In this document: piece after piece, positions 37,772-48,615 of the stretch
Layout: every line of letters begins with the position of its first letter
How positions within the stretch are numbered: the first letter of the stretch is position 1
Assembly: GCA_022484695.1 (NCBI GenBank)
Contig: JAKVKU010000007.1
Coordinates: 124,001 to 188,000, forward strand
Source of the DNA: Lactobacillus sp.
GTDB taxonomy: Bacteria > Bacillota > Bacilli > Lactobacillales > Lactobacillaceae
Direction of reading: 5' to 3'
DNA: 64,000 bases
Notes under the pieces: model-generated
The model's database searches: none
What the model was told of the DNA's origin: nothing
Seen by the model: only the letters and a program-made list of their open reading frames with translations
Position numbers and translations under genes: made by a program

Positions 37772-39826
37772 ATGTTCGATCAAATTGATGAATTAAGTGT
37801 TAACGCTATCCGAATGTTGAGTGTCCAAAGTATCCAAAAGGCTAATTCTGGCCACCCCGGCTTACCCCTGGGGGCTGCCCCAATGGCTTATGTCTTATAC
37901 CGCAATCATTTAAAAGTAAACCCTAAGGATAGTACTTATTTTGATCGGGATCGCTTCGTTTTATCCGCAGGTCATGGCTCGGCCATGCTCTACAGCATCT
38001 TACATTTAGCTGGCTTTGACTTAAGCATTGATGATTTAAAACAATTCCGCCAGTTGCACAGCAAAACTCCCGGCCATCCCGAATACGGCGTGGTTGACGG
38101 GGTGGAAGCCACTACTGGTCCCCTGGGCCAAGGCTTAGGCATGGCCGTGGGTATGGCCATGGCTGAACGCCACCTAGCCGCCCAATACAACGACGGCATC
38201 AACGTGGTGGACCACCATACTTATGTATTAGCCGGGGACGGGGACTTGATGGAAGGTGTTTCCCATGAAGCTGCTAGCTTAGCCGGCCACTTGGGCCTAG
38301 GTAAGTTGGTCATGCTCTATGATTCCAACGATGTTTCCCTAGATGGTCCCAAGGATCGGGCTTTTAACGAAAACATTCAAAAACGCTTCGAAAGTTACGG
38401 CTGGGATTATCAAAGAGTTGAAGATGGCACGGATTTACAAGCCATTGATGATGCTATTAACCAAGCTAAAGCAGAAGTTAATAAGCCTTCTATTATCGAA
38501 GTTCGGACGGTCATTGGTTACGGGGCGTTAAATGCCGGGACCAACAAAGTCCATGGCGCCCCATTAAGCCCTGAAGACATGGCCGCCGTGCGGGAAACTT
38601 TCAACTGGAATTTAGATGATTTCGAAGTCCCTGCGGAAGTTTACGAGCGGTTACATGAAACCTTAGGCCAACGGGGTTGTAAAGCTGAAGTTAAATGGCT
38701 CAACCGCATTGAAGCCCAACATCAAGCTAACCCAGCACTAGCCCAACAATTCCTGTTGGCCCGGGAGAACCGCTTACCGGAAGACTGGCGCGAAGCGTTA
38801 CCAACTTACTTAACCGGCAGCAGCGAAGCCAGCCGGAACACCAGCCATACCGTGATCCAAGCGTTAGGCAAGAAGATTCCTCAATTATGGGGCGGTTCGG
38901 CTGACTTAGCCAGTTCCAATAAAACGAACATGGAATGTGAGACCCTGTTTGAAAAGGATAACTTGAAAGCTCGAAATCTAGGTTTTGGGGTCCGGGAATT
39001 TGCTGAAGCCACCGCCATGAACGGCATGGCTTTACATGGGGGCACCCGAATTTTCGGCAGTACGTTTTTCGTTTTCTCTGATTACATGCGCCCAGCCATT
39101 CGCTTGGCAGCCATCCAACATTTACCGGTGATTTTCGTCTTGACCCATGACTCGGTGGCCGTTGGCGAGGACGGCCCTACCCATGAACCGGTGGAGCACT
39201 TGATGAGTTTCCGCAATATGCCAAATGTCACGGTGTTGCGGCCAGCCGATGCCAATGAAACCGTAGGGGCTTGGGAAACCGCGATGCAACACCAAGATGG
39301 GCCAACCCTATTGGTCTTGTCCCGGCAAAACTTGAACACCCTGCCGAATTCAGCGAAATTTACCCGGCAAAGTGTGGCCAAGGGGGCTTACATCGTCAAA
39401 GATGTGGCAGATCCCAGCCAACAAGATGGGATTTTAATGGCCACGGGTTCTGAAGTGAACTTGGCCTTGGCTGCCCAAGCTAAATTAGCTGCTGAAGATA
39501 TCCAAGTTTCCGTGGTCTCCATGCCTAGCTTTGAATTGTTCCAGCAACAACCTAAGGCTTACCGGGATGCGGTTTTACCGCCCCATATCCATAAACGGGT
39601 ATCCTTAGAAATGGGTAGCACCTTAGGCTGGGAGCGGTTTGTGGGCTATGAAGGCCTGACCTTAGGCATTGACCGCTTCGGGGAAAGTGGTCCGGCAGCA
39701 GACGTCTTAGCCGAATTAGGTTTCACCACTGACCAAGTGGTGGCCCAATACAAGACGTTGACCGTGACCAACAGCCCTTTGCCCAAACCCACTTTAGCAC
39801 CACTGCGGGCTAACAATTCTCTCTAG
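37772..39826 (+). CDS. tkt: Transketolase
   Basis: [48 protein letters not shown]. Confidence 0.96.
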   Translation: MFDQIDELSVNAIRMLSVQSIQKANSGHPGLPLGAAPMAYVLYRNHLKVNPKDSTYFDRDRFVLSAGHGSAMLYSILHLAGFDLSIDDLKQFRQLHSKTPGHPEYGVVDGVEATTGPLGQGLGMAVGMAMAERHLAAQYNDGINVVDHHTYVLAGDGDLMEGVSHEAASLAGHLGLGKLVMLYDSNDVSLDGPKDRAFNENIQKRFESYGWDYQRVEDGTDLQAIDDAINQAKAEVNKPSIIEVRTVIGYGALNAGTNKVHGAPLSPEDMAAVRETFNWNLDDFEVPAEVYERLHETLGQRGCKAEVKWLNRIEAQHQANPALAQQFLLARENRLPEDWREALPTYLTGSSEASRNTSHTVIQALGKKIPQLWGGSADLASSNKTNMECETLFEKDNLKARNLGFGVREFAEATAMNGMALHGGTRIFGSTFFVFSDYMRPAIRLAAIQHLPVIFVLTHDSVAVGEDGPTHEPVEHLMSFRNMPNVTVLRPADANETVGAWETAMQHQDGPTLLVLSRQNLNTLPNSAKFTRQSVAKGAYIVKDVADPSQQDGILMATGSEVNLALAAQAKLAAEDIQVSVVSMPSFELFQQQPKAYRDAVLPPHIHKRVSLEMGSTLGWERFVGYEGLTLGIDRFGESGPAADVLAELGFTTDQVVAQYKTLTVTNSPLPKPTLAPLRANNSL

Positions 39827-39895
39827 TTTCAAAAAATGTTAAGATAGATGTAATAAGATTCTCATACAACGCAAAAATAAGGAGCGCAAAATTTT

Positions 39896-40915
39896 ATGAT
39901 TATTCAATTCAAAGCACCCATCCAAATGGACATCGTCACAGCCTTACAACAAAAATTAGCTGCTTTACCAGCCCAGGTTTTTGTCATTAAAAATCATTTA
40001 GCTGCCATGGGGGTTAAATCCTTTGACTTCACCACCGCTGAAGCGGCGGCCATTGATAGTGTCAGCTTTGACGATCCCAGCTACACGTTAGGCAGTCGCC
40101 AATTCCAACCTGAAGATACCATTATCGGCTTGCCCCATTCCATTATTGGTGGCGATCACTTCACCATGATGGCCGGTCCTTGTTCCGTGGAATCTGAGGA
40201 ACATGTTAAACGCATGGCCAAAGTTGCCAAAGAAGGGGGCGCCACAATTTTACGGGGCGGTGCTTTTAAACCTAGAACATCCCCATACTCTTTCCAAGGG
40301 TTAGGGGAAGATGGGTTGCGTTTCTTAAGAGAAGCCGCTGATGAAAACGACATGGATATGATCACCGAAGTCATGGATGATACCCATGTACAAATGGTGG
40401 CTGATTACACTGATATTTTCCAAATCGGCGCCCGGAATATGCAAAACTTCTCCTTATTAAAAGAAGTTGGTAAAACTGACGTGGCCGTTGGCTTGAAGCG
40501 GGGCATGTCCGCGACCATCGACGATTTACTGAACGCTGCCGAGTACATCGCCAGTGAAGGGAATCAAAACATCTTCTTAATTGAACGGGGCATTCGCACT
40601 TTCGATAACAAATACACCCGCAACACTTTTGATTTAGGCGCTATTCCCGTCTTGCGCAAATTGACCCACTACCCAATCATCGCTGACCCAAGCCATGCCG
40701 TGGGTGAATGGGATCTGGTAACCCCAATGGCTAACGCGGCCGTAGCTGCCGGTGCCCAAGGGGAAATCGTGGAAATCCATGATGATCCTGAACACGCCTT
40801 ATCCGATGGCCCCCAAGCCTTGAAGCCTAAGACTTACTTAGAAATGTGCCGGGAAGTTTACGCCATTCGCAAAGTCATGGATTCATTCAAGGAAGTCAGT
40901 CATGTCAACAGTTAA
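39896..40915 (+). CDS. aroF: 3-deoxy-7-phosphoheptulonate (DAHP) synthase, AroAII/AroF-like with N-terminal FLD domain
   Basis: MAGPCSVES, GGAFKPRTSPYSFQGLGEDG, ADPSHAVG. Confidence 0.95.
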   Translation: MIIQFKAPIQMDIVTALQQKLAALPAQVFVIKNHLAAMGVKSFDFTTAEAAAIDSVSFDDPSYTLGSRQFQPEDTIIGLPHSIIGGDHFTMMAGPCSVESEEHVKRMAKVAKEGGATILRGGAFKPRTSPYSFQGLGEDGLRFLREAADENDMDMITEVMDDTHVQMVADYTDIFQIGARNMQNFSLLKEVGKTDVAVGLKRGMSATIDDLLNAAEYIASEGNQNIFLIERGIRTFDNKYTRNTFDLGAIPVLRKLTHYPIIADPSHAVGEWDLVTPMANAAVAAGAQGEIVEIHDDPEHALSDGPQALKPKTYLEMCREVYAIRKVMDSFKEVSHVNS

Positions 40916-41984
40916 ACTGGAACTCACCGATAAAAAATATGACATTATCATTGAACCCGGTAGTTTAAAGCAAGTGGGCACCGTGGTGGAAAAAGTCTGG
41001 ACAGCGCGCCAAGTGTTACTGGTCTCCGATTCTAATGTGGCCAAGTTATATTTGACCCAGGTCCAAGAAGCTTTAATGGCCAGCGGTTATGTGGTGACCA
41101 CCAGTGTTGTCCCAGCGGGGGAAGCTTCCAAAAGCCTCAATGTGGCCCAGGATCTATACCGGGTCATGTTAGACCAAGCCTTTACCCGAAGTGACGGCGT
41201 CATTGCCTTAGGTGGTGGCGTAGTGGGGGATTTAGCCGGTTTTGTGGCCTCCACTTTCATGCGGGGCATCAGCTTTATCCAGTTACCAACTTCATTATTG
41301 GCCCAAGTGGACAGCTCTGTAGGGGGCAAAACCGCCGTGGACTTTGGCACCGGTAAAAATCTGGTGGGGACTTTCTACCAACCGGATCTGGTGCTGATCG
41401 ATCCCGACACCTTACAGACCCTAACGCCCCGGTATGTGGCGGAGGGCTATGCTGAAGTCATCAAGATGGCCGCCACAGCCGCCGATCCGGCGTTTTGGCC
41501 CTTGATTGAAAGCATTCAAAAACCCGCCGATATCTTAAAACAGGCTACGGCTTTGATTACCCATAGTGTACAGTTCAAAGCCATGGTGGTGATGAACGAT
41601 GAAAAAGAAACCGGGATGCGCCAAATTTTAAACTTTGGCCATACCTTGGGTCACGCCATTGAACTGTTAGCCCAGGGCAAATTAGCCCATGGAGAAGCCG
41701 TAGCCATTGGCATGGTGCAGATTTGTCGTATCTTTGAAGCCAAGGGGTTGACCCCAGCTGGGACCACCGCCAAGATTCAAAAGCAAGTATCGGCAGTGGG
41801 CTTACCGGTGGATTCGCCTTTGTTATTCACCCCGAAATTTTACGATCAATTGCGCTTAGATAAGAAAAATCGTGGGGATCATTTGAACTTTATTTATTTA
41901 AAAGCTCTGGGTCAACCGGCTATTTATCCAGTGGCTAAGGGTGAAATTAAAGATTTTATCGCTTCTGAAGTATCATCTTCTTAA
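40902..41984 (+). CDS. aroB: 3-dehydroquinate synthase
   Basis: GGGVVGDLAGFVASTFMRGISFIQLPTSLLAQVDSSVGGKT, NFGHTLGHAIE. Confidence 0.96.
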   Translation: MSTVKLELTDKKYDIIIEPGSLKQVGTVVEKVWTARQVLLVSDSNVAKLYLTQVQEALMASGYVVTTSVVPAGEASKSLNVAQDLYRVMLDQAFTRSDGVIALGGGVVGDLAGFVASTFMRGISFIQLPTSLLAQVDSSVGGKTAVDFGTGKNLVGTFYQPDLVLIDPDTLQTLTPRYVAEGYAEVIKMAATAADPAFWPLIESIQKPADILKQATALITHSVQFKAMVVMNDEKETGMRQILNFGHTLGHAIELLAQGKLAHGEAVAIGMVQICRIFEAKGLTPAGTTAKIQKQVSAVGLPVDSPLLFTPKFYDQLRLDKKNRGDHLNFIYLKALGQPAIYPVAKGEIKDFIASEVSSS

Positions 41985-42001
41985 CTTAAATTTGATAAAA
42001 C

Positions 42002-42037
42002 GTGCCGCTTCGATTTCCTTGAAGCGGCCGTTTTTTG
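42002..42037 (+). terminator. Intrinsic terminator-like hairpin between aroB and aroD
   Basis: GCCGCTTC...GAAGCGGCCGTTTTTT. Confidence 0.7.
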
Positions 42038-42055
42038 GCGAAAGGCGGCTTATTT

Positions 42056-42823
42056 ATGGCAACAACGTTTAACATCGGCCCTATTACCCTGGGGCCCCAA
42101 GTACCCACCCAGGTGGCCGTGCCCATCACGGCCACAACCTTACCAGAAGTTTTAGAACAGGGCCAAGCTATTAGTAGCAGCACGGCAGATCTGGCGGAAT
42201 GGCGCCTGGATTATTTGCCGGGGGATACTGGGGAAGCCAGCCTTAAGCAAACCGGGACTGACCTGCAGACCGCTTTACACAAGCAACACAAAGGTTTATT
42301 GGTGACCCTGCGGACCAAAGCTCAGGGCGGTAATTTCACTGGCGATGGCGAGGCTTATTTAACCCAGCTGCAATTTTTGCTGCAACAGGGTTTGGGGGAT
42401 GCCCTGGATTTAGAGTGGACCACTGACCCAGAATGGCGTCGGCAAATTTTAAAGGCCAGCGACTTACTAGGCGTGCCCGTGGTCTTAAGCCATCACGACT
42501 TTAAAGCCACCCCCAGTTTAGCTGCGTTGCAGGATCAACTGACTCAAATGGCCACTTTAAAACCAGCCTTGTTAAAAATCGCCGTGATGCCCCAAAGCAC
42601 CGCGGATGTTTTAACTATTTTACAAGTCGCCCAGTGGGCCGCCACTACCTTAGAAGCGCCCTTAGCCATCATGGGCATGGGGACCTTGGGAAAGCTGACT
42701 AGGGTCAGCGGCAACCTTTTCCCATCAGCATTGACCTTCGCCACCCTCGACCAAGCCTCCGCCCCCGGCCAAATCAGCTTGGCCCGTACCCAAGAAATTC
42801 TGGCTTTATTGCAAGGTAGTTAG
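42056..42823 (+). CDS. aroD: 3-dehydroquinate dehydratase, type I
   Basis: ADLAEWRLDYL, VVLSHHDFKATP, LKIAVMPQS, IMGMGTLGKLTRV. Confidence 0.9.
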   Translation: MATTFNIGPITLGPQVPTQVAVPITATTLPEVLEQGQAISSSTADLAEWRLDYLPGDTGEASLKQTGTDLQTALHKQHKGLLVTLRTKAQGGNFTGDGEAYLTQLQFLLQQGLGDALDLEWTTDPEWRRQILKASDLLGVPVVLSHHDFKATPSLAALQDQLTQMATLKPALLKIAVMPQSTADVLTILQVAQWAATTLEAPLAIMGMGTLGKLTRVSGNLFPSALTFATLDQASAPGQISLARTQEILALLQGS

Positions 42824-42964
42824 AATTTACGTCTGGTTTGAACTGCGGTAAAAAAAGGAGAATGCTGATGTAGTAGCATCCTTGCGTCTGATTTGTATTT
42901 GTTTGCGTCTTATTAGACCAACGGGAGGATATATGGCATGATATAGGCGTGAGGGGGGATTTCA

Positions 42965-43228
42965 TTGATTAATAAAATTACAACACCCACTAAGGCTCAA
43001 GCTAATTTATTTAAACTAATCGAAGAAACTAATCGTGATTCACGACCAGTCATCATTGCCGGCAGTGACGATGCTGAAAGTGCCGTATTAATTGGCAAAC
43101 GGGACTATGACGCTTTGCAAGAGACCATGGCACTACTTATGAATGGGCAATTACAGACCGCTAAAACAAGAGAACATGACAAATCTGTTAACATCGATGC
43201 GATGATACACGAGATCGATAATCGGTAA
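42965..43228 (+). CDS. Phd/YefM-family antitoxin, apparently orphan
   Basis: TPTKAQANLFKLIEETNRDSRPVIIAG...AVLIGKRDYDALQET; TTG start. Confidence 0.8.
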   Translation: MINKITTPTKAQANLFKLIEETNRDSRPVIIAGSDDAESAVLIGKRDYDALQETMALLMNGQLQTAKTREHDKSVNIDAMIHEIDNR

Positions 43229-43291
43229 AAACGATGACGAAGCAAACATGAAAATACAGCTACATTATAAAAAGTATTCAGACAAAAAGAA

Positions 43292-43338
43292 CTCGAGACA
43301 AAACTGAGAATAGTTTTGCTTCGAGTTCTTTTCTTATT
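43292..43338. terminator. Terminator between the convergent antitoxin gene and sulfur operon
   Basis: GAACTCGAG(A)CAAAACT...AGTTTTG(CT)TCGAGTTCTTTTCTT. Confidence 0.75.
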
Positions 43339-43351
43339 AGTTCATTTTTAG

Positions 43352-44554
43352 TTACCCAACGACCTTACTAGCCCGCCGTTTCAAACTACTGGTCAGAGCC
43401 TGAGTCACGTCGTGGATGATGTCGTTTTTGTTTTCGATACCCACGGAGAAGCGGACCATGTTGTCGCCCACGCCGATTTTTTCCAAATCATTGCGGGGAT
43501 AAGGTTCATGGGTCATGGTTGCGGGCCGACAGACGAGGCTTTCGACCCCGCCTAAACTAACGGCTAAGTCGATCATTTGTAGGTTGTTGAAGAAGGCCTT
43601 TAAGTCCACGTCTGGGGTGACTTCAAAGGATAAAACGGCACCGTTGCCCCGGGCTTGTTTGGCCTGGATGGCCGCTTCTTCTTCGGAGAAGGAACCTGGG
43701 AAGTAGACTTTGGCCACACCTTCTTGGGTCTGCAAGGCTTCGGTGACAGCTTTGACATTTTCCATCTGGCGATCTAAGCGCAGGCTTAAGGTCTTGGTGC
43801 CTCGAATCAAAGTGTAGCTGTCAAAGGGACTGATGGTGGCCCCCAAGGTGTTTTGATAATCTTGGAATTGTTCCGCCAGGTCTTGGCGGTCGGTGACGAT
43901 GAAGCCGGCACACAGGTCGGCATGGCCCCCGTAATATTTCGTGGCGGAATAAGCTACCACGTCGGCCCCTAATTGGAGGGGTTTTTGCAGGTAACTGGTC
44001 ATGAAGGTGTTGTCCACGATCAAGATAGCCCCATGGTCATGGGCCAACTTGGCGATCCGGGCGATATCCACCACCCGTAAAGTGGGGTTGGCTGGAGATT
44101 CCAGGAAGACCGCCTTGGTATTAGGTTTGAAGTCGCTGGCTTTGAGTTGGTTCAAATCATAATAAAAATCACAATCGATTTTTTTCTTCGGGAAGAAGTC
44201 GGTGAAGTACCGGTAAGTGCCACCATAAATATTGGCAGAACTAATAATATGATCCCCAGGATTAAAGGCTTCAAAAACCGTGGTCAAAGCCGCCATCCCC
44301 GAACTAAAGCCAAAGGCAAACTTGGCCCCTTCTAACGTAGCAATCAAGTTCTCCGCCTTTTGTCGGGTGGGGTTTTGCGTGCGCACATATTCATAAGGCC
44401 CCTGGTTATCAATATCTTCAAACCGATAAGTACTAGATAAGAAAATTGGCGGCATGATACTGCCGTACTCATTTTTCCGAGCAGGAACACCCTGCACTAC
44501 TAAAGAATCAAATTGCAATTTTTGATCATCATGATTTGTACAACCCATATTCAA
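43352..44554 (-). CDS. Trans-sulfuration family PLP enzyme (cystathionine gamma/beta-lyase or synthase)
   Basis: AYSATKYYGGHADLCAG PLP-lysine motif; SLGGVESLVCRPATMTH. Confidence 0.9.
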   Translation of the reverse strand: MNMGCTNHDDQKLQFDSLVVQGVPARKNEYGSIMPPIFLSSTYRFEDIDNQGPYEYVRTQNPTRQKAENLIATLEGAKFAFGFSSGMAALTTVFEAFNPGDHIISSANIYGGTYRYFTDFFPKKKIDCDFYYDLNQLKASDFKPNTKAVFLESPANPTLRVVDIARIAKLAHDHGAILIVDNTFMTSYLQKPLQLGADVVAYSATKYYGGHADLCAGFIVTDRQDLAEQFQDYQNTLGATISPFDSYTLIRGTKTLSLRLDRQMENVKAVTEALQTQEGVAKVYFPGSFSEEEAAIQAKQARGNGAVLSFEVTPDVDLKAFFNNLQMIDLAVSLGGVESLVCRPATMTHEPYPRNDLEKIGVGDNMVRFSVGIENKNDIIHDVTQALTSSLKRRASKVVG

Positions 44555-44558
44555 TCGC

Positions 44559-45770
44559 CTACTTCTTTCTAAATTTTAGTTGTTCGGCCAAGCGGTCCGC
44601 CGCTGTGGCCACATATTTGGGATCTGTTGCTAAATTCAACCGGATATACGTTTTATCTTTGGGCGAGAACCAAGCCCCGTAATCCACCGCTAGGCCACAG
44701 GCTTTTTGGACAAAGTCAGTTAAACCATCGGCTGGGACAATTGGCGCTAAATCCACATAAGCCAGGTAAGTACCTTGTAAGTCGGCCACCTTAACTTCGG
44801 GAATTTCAGCCAAAGTCTCTTTTAAAACACTGTAATTATAAGCAATCACGCCCCGCAACTTGTCAAACCAAGGACCCCCGTGGCGATAGGCGGCTTCAGC
44901 GGCCACCCGGCCCAGCAGACTGCCTTCGGTTTGGTGAATGGTCTTGATGAAGGCGTCGTAGGATTCGCGTTTGTCGGGGTCGGGGATGATCACGTGGGAG
45001 TTCAGTAAAGCGGCTAAGTTGAAGGTCTTGGAAGGGGCAGTCAAGACAATGACATCATCTTGATAAGCGCCATCAGCCACGGTCAACACGGATTTGAATT
45101 GACCCAATTCAGCTTCATAGTCCTGGTGGATTTCATCAGAGACCAACTGTACCCCATATTGCCGGCACAGGGTCAAAATTTTAACCAATTCGGCTTCGGT
45201 CCAGATCCGGCCCACTGGATTGTGGGGAGAACAGAAAATCAATAGCTTAATGGTATGGTGTTTGAAGGTTTTTTCCAGCGCCTCGAAGTCAATTTCCCAA
45301 CCCTTGTCCCCAGATAACAGGTCCACGGATAAGACTTTGCGGTCGTTATCTTTGATGGCGTTGGCAAAGGGGTAATAAACTGGCTGTAAAATCACCACTT
45401 CATCCCCAGGATCCGTCAACCATTTCACCATGGCATATAAGGAATTCACCACACCGGTGTCAAAGCGGACCCAGTCTTTTTGTAAAGTGATACCGTGGCG
45501 TTCTTTTTGCCATTGGAAGAAGGCTTCATAATAGCTATCGGGGGTCAAGGAATAGCCAAATACCCCCTGCTGCACCCGCTCAGTTAAGGCCTGGCGCACT
45601 GCCACGGGCGTTTGGAATTCCATATCCGCCACCCACATGGGCAAGAGGGTAGGATCACCATAACGTTCCTGCAAAGCGTCCCATTTTAACGAATCGGTAT
45701 TGCGTCGATCCACACTATAATTTGCTACAAATTCCTGTAAATCCCGTGATAATTCTGCCACCAAAAACAC
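44559..45770 (-). CDS. PatB/MalY-type aminotransferase / C-S lyase
   Basis: DSLKWDALQERYGDPTLLPMWVADMEFQTP; LTAPSKTFNLAAL. Confidence 0.9.
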   Translation of the reverse strand: MFLVAELSRDLQEFVANYSVDRRNTDSLKWDALQERYGDPTLLPMWVADMEFQTPVAVRQALTERVQQGVFGYSLTPDSYYEAFFQWQKERHGITLQKDWVRFDTGVVNSLYAMVKWLTDPGDEVVILQPVYYPFANAIKDNDRKVLSVDLLSGDKGWEIDFEALEKTFKHHTIKLLIFCSPHNPVGRIWTEAELVKILTLCRQYGVQLVSDEIHQDYEAELGQFKSVLTVADGAYQDDVIVLTAPSKTFNLAALLNSHVIIPDPDKRESYDAFIKTIHQTEGSLLGRVAAEAAYRHGGPWFDKLRGVIAYNYSVLKETLAEIPEVKVADLQGTYLAYVDLAPIVPADGLTDFVQKACGLAVDYGAWFSPKDKTYIRLNLATDPKYVATAADRLAEQLKFRKK

Positions 45771-45808
45771 TCCTTATCGGCTTTTTGCCGCATATTTGCC
45801 GTTTTGGG

Positions 45809-46927
45809 CTAGTCGTCTTGCCAGACACTTTGAGCCACATCACGTACTAAGGAAAGTTTGCCCCATTGGTCATCTGGCGTCAAGCGGTTCCCTTCTTCTG
45901 TGGAGGCAAAGCCACATTGCGACGACAGGCATAAATCAGCTAAAGGATAGTATTGACTGGCTTCTTTGATGCGGGCTTTGAGGTCAGCGGGATCTTCTAG
46001 TTCAGGGAACTTACTGGTAACTAGGCCTAAAACCACCCGTTGGTCCAAGCCGTTGGCGGCAATTTTAGCCAAGGGTTCAAAGCCCCCGGAGCGTTCGTCG
46101 TCATATTCCAGGAAGTAGCCGTCGATGTGTAATTGGGCTAAGTAATCGGCCACGGGATCATAAGCCCCGGCACCGGCCCAAGTGGAATCATAGTTGCCCC
46201 GACACACATGCATGGTTAAGGTCAAATCGTCAGGTTTGTTGTCGGCAATGGCGTTGATGGCCTTCACGGCAGCTTCAGCCAGTGGGACTAAGTCTGGATT
46301 TAAAGTGTCTTTAGAAAAACTGGCCCACATGCCCCAAGAGGTGTCGTCCAGTTGCAGGTAGCGACAGCCTAAATCATAAAAGCGTTGTACAGTGGTTTGA
46401 TAAGCTTGGATCTCGTTAGCTAAGAAGGCTTCAAAGTCACCTTTATAGTAAGTGTCGATGACTTTGGCTTCGTCGTTGGGGAAGAAAACAGAGGGGCTGG
46501 GGATGGTTTGTTTTAAGGTAATGCCGTCTGGCACCAAAGCTTTGGTCCGGGTGAAACCTTCAAAGAAGGGATGTTCAGGATTATAGGCTAATTTGCCGTC
46601 GATCTTGATACCGCCTTTGCGGGTTTCCTCCCCATTGAAGGTATAGCCATGCTCAGGGGTGAAGAAGTGGGCCCCTTGCAGACCAGCAAAGAAATCCAAG
46701 TGCCACCAGCTGCGACGGAATTCACCATCAGTGACCGCTTTATAGCCTAGATCCACTTGTTTGGCGATGATCGTCTTGATTTCTTCATCTTCAATTTCAT
46801 GCAATTGTTTCGGGGTGATCTGCCCATTTTCTAAAGCTGCCCGGGCTTGTTTCAAGTGTGCGGGTCGTAATAGACTGCCCACTAAATCGTAACGATATGG
46901 AAACTTAACTTTGGTTTCAACTGCCAT
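45809..46927 (-). CDS. Cobalamin-independent methionine synthase family (MetE C-terminal/YxjG-like)
   Basis: DLVGSLLRPAHLKQAR, TDGEFRRSWWHLDFF, MHVCRGNYDSTW, SSQCGFASTEEGN. Confidence 0.9.
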   Translation of the reverse strand: MAVETKVKFPYRYDLVGSLLRPAHLKQARAALENGQITPKQLHEIEDEEIKTIIAKQVDLGYKAVTDGEFRRSWWHLDFFAGLQGAHFFTPEHGYTFNGEETRKGGIKIDGKLAYNPEHPFFEGFTRTKALVPDGITLKQTIPSPSVFFPNDEAKVIDTYYKGDFEAFLANEIQAYQTTVQRFYDLGCRYLQLDDTSWGMWASFSKDTLNPDLVPLAEAAVKAINAIADNKPDDLTLTMHVCRGNYDSTWAGAGAYDPVADYLAQLHIDGYFLEYDDERSGGFEPLAKIAANGLDQRVVLGLVTSKFPELEDPADLKARIKEASQYYPLADLCLSSQCGFASTEEGNRLTPDDQWGKLSLVRDVAQSVWQDD

Positions 46928-46967
46928 CTTTTAAAACTCCTTTGTTTATCTATTTGGAATCGCGGGT

Positions 46968-47220
46968 ATAAAAAAACGCCCTCAGCAAAAATTGCTAAGG
47001 GCGACTACATCGCGGTACCACCTTAAATTTTGGCGGTCTTCACAGGCCACCACTTCACCGGTACCCTAAAGGATACCGTAACGCGCTAATGGGCGCACCC
47101 ATTTCAACTTTACCCTAGGGCTCAGCTGAAAAACGCTCAAAGACCATTTTCGTATTCGTAAGGCCATCGACTCACACCAACCGTCGACTCTCTTAGACCT
47201 GTAAAATACTACTTATCTTT
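46968..47220 (-). ncRNA. T-box riboswitch upstream of the sulfur amino acid operon, probably Met (AUG) specifier
   Basis: On the minus strand: AGAGAG, GAAAATGGTCTTTGAGC specifier region, GGTGGTACCGCG T-box, terminator CGCCCTTAGCAATTTTTGCTGAGGGCGTTTTTT. Confidence 0.9.
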
Positions 47221-47280
47221 TCATGGCGTTCTAATAATCTGCTAACTTGTTTGTAAGTATAGGGGGCTTTGGCAGGTTTG

Positions 47281-48072
47281 TCAAGGGGTGGTGTTTGGCA
47301 AATTGGCGGGATTTTGATTTAGTTGCGCTCTCGAATAAATATCATAAAAGGTCCGGGCGAATAAATGGGCATCCCCAGGCCAGCGGGCAGATACGTATTG
47401 GCGGTCTTGGACCACAAAGGCCGGCCTGAAATTCGTGGCGGTGTCCCGACCTAGGGGTAAGGGGCCAGTATGAAATTGTTTGGGGTTATTTAGCGCCGCG
47501 GTGACTTCGGTTTGCACCAGCTTAGGGTAAGTCCGGTAGTACCGACCCAACCACAGGCCCGTCAAGGCATAGGCCGCCAATTCCTGGGTGGCCAATAAGG
47601 CCGTGGTGTTGTAATCGGCTAAGTTAGACTGCCCAGTTTGGGCGTTTTGACTGCGGGCGGCCACAATGGTGCCATGGCAAATGGCCCCGATGGGTTTAGT
47701 GGCTTTGAAGAACGCGGCGACTTTTTGTTGTAAAATACCGCTGCCCAAATAACTTCTCATGCCAGGATCATGTCCCCCAGGTAACAATAAGCCTTGAAAG
47801 TCAGCGGGGTTGATCTGTTGGTAGGGGATGGGATGTTGAAAGCCATCAGATTGGACCATGGTTTCATAGGCGGCAATGGCACTGGGGGCGGCCATGAGGA
47901 CTTTTTTGAAGGGCCCAAAGCCCTTGCCCGTCAACAGCCGGCGGTCGCCTTGGGCCACTTGGCCCCTGGGGGTAGCGAAGACCACCCGGACTTGCTGTTG
48001 GGTTAAAAATTGCCAAGGGATGGCCACTTCCGTAGGGTCAAAGCCATAATTGGGTAAAGGGATTAAAATCAA
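47281..48072 (-). CDS. DJ-1/PfpI-family protein
   Basis: GLLLPGGHDPGMRSYLGS, GAICHGTIVAARS nucleophile elbow. Confidence 0.85.
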   Translation of the reverse strand: MILIPLPNYGFDPTEVAIPWQFLTQQQVRVVFATPRGQVAQGDRRLLTGKGFGPFKKVLMAAPSAIAAYETMVQSDGFQHPIPYQQINPADFQGLLLPGGHDPGMRSYLGSGILQQKVAAFFKATKPIGAICHGTIVAARSQNAQTGQSNLADYNTTALLATQELAAYALTGLWLGRYYRTYPKLVQTEVTAALNNPKQFHTGPLPLGRDTATNFRPAFVVQDRQYVSARWPGDAHLFARTFYDIYSRAQLNQNPANLPNTTP

Positions 48073-48117
48073 AACTATCAGCTCCCAACATTAAACGTGG
48101 TGGGTAATGTAAATTAC

Positions 48118-48615
48118 TTACTGAAAATCGTCGTCGGCAAAATCTGCTGGGGTGTAATTGGCCACCGCTTTACTGAGGTATTCATGGAGCTCTTGGGCCA
48201 GTTTAGTGTCCTCATCCCCGCTGTAGACTTCCCAATTACCAATGAGTTCAATGGTATTCAGTTCGATTTTATCCGGGATCACAAACTCGTTTTGAATGGT
48301 GGTGGCCAAATCTTTGACGACTTCGTTAACCTGATCCAGCGACTCAAACTTATACGGCAGCGTGTCCGGCATATCGAAAACGTCAGCATACTTCTTGGCA
48401 AAAGCTGTCTTGAGTTGGTTGAAAGCCCGCCGATACTTCCGAGCCAGTTGTTTGCGACCCTCTAAATTTTCCGTGAAATAGGGACTGCGGGCATAAAAAC
48501 GAATTTGGAAAAATGGGGCGTCATCCACCATCCCCGAAGCATATTCTCCCTGGTCTAGGGTAATATCGGGATCGTTAAAGATATTAAATTGTTCTAATAC
48601 AATAGAAACAGCCAT
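48118..48615 (-). CDS. Hypothetical protein
   Basis: Intact 165-aa ORF with plausible RBS; no family recognised. Confidence 0.65.
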   Translation of the reverse strand: MAVSIVLEQFNIFNDPDITLDQGEYASGMVDDAPFFQIRFYARSPYFTENLEGRKQLARKYRRAFNQLKTAFAKKYADVFDMPDTLPYKFESLDQVNEVVKDLATTIQNEFVIPDKIELNTIELIGNWEVYSGDEDTKLAQELHEYLSKAVANYTPADFADDDFQ

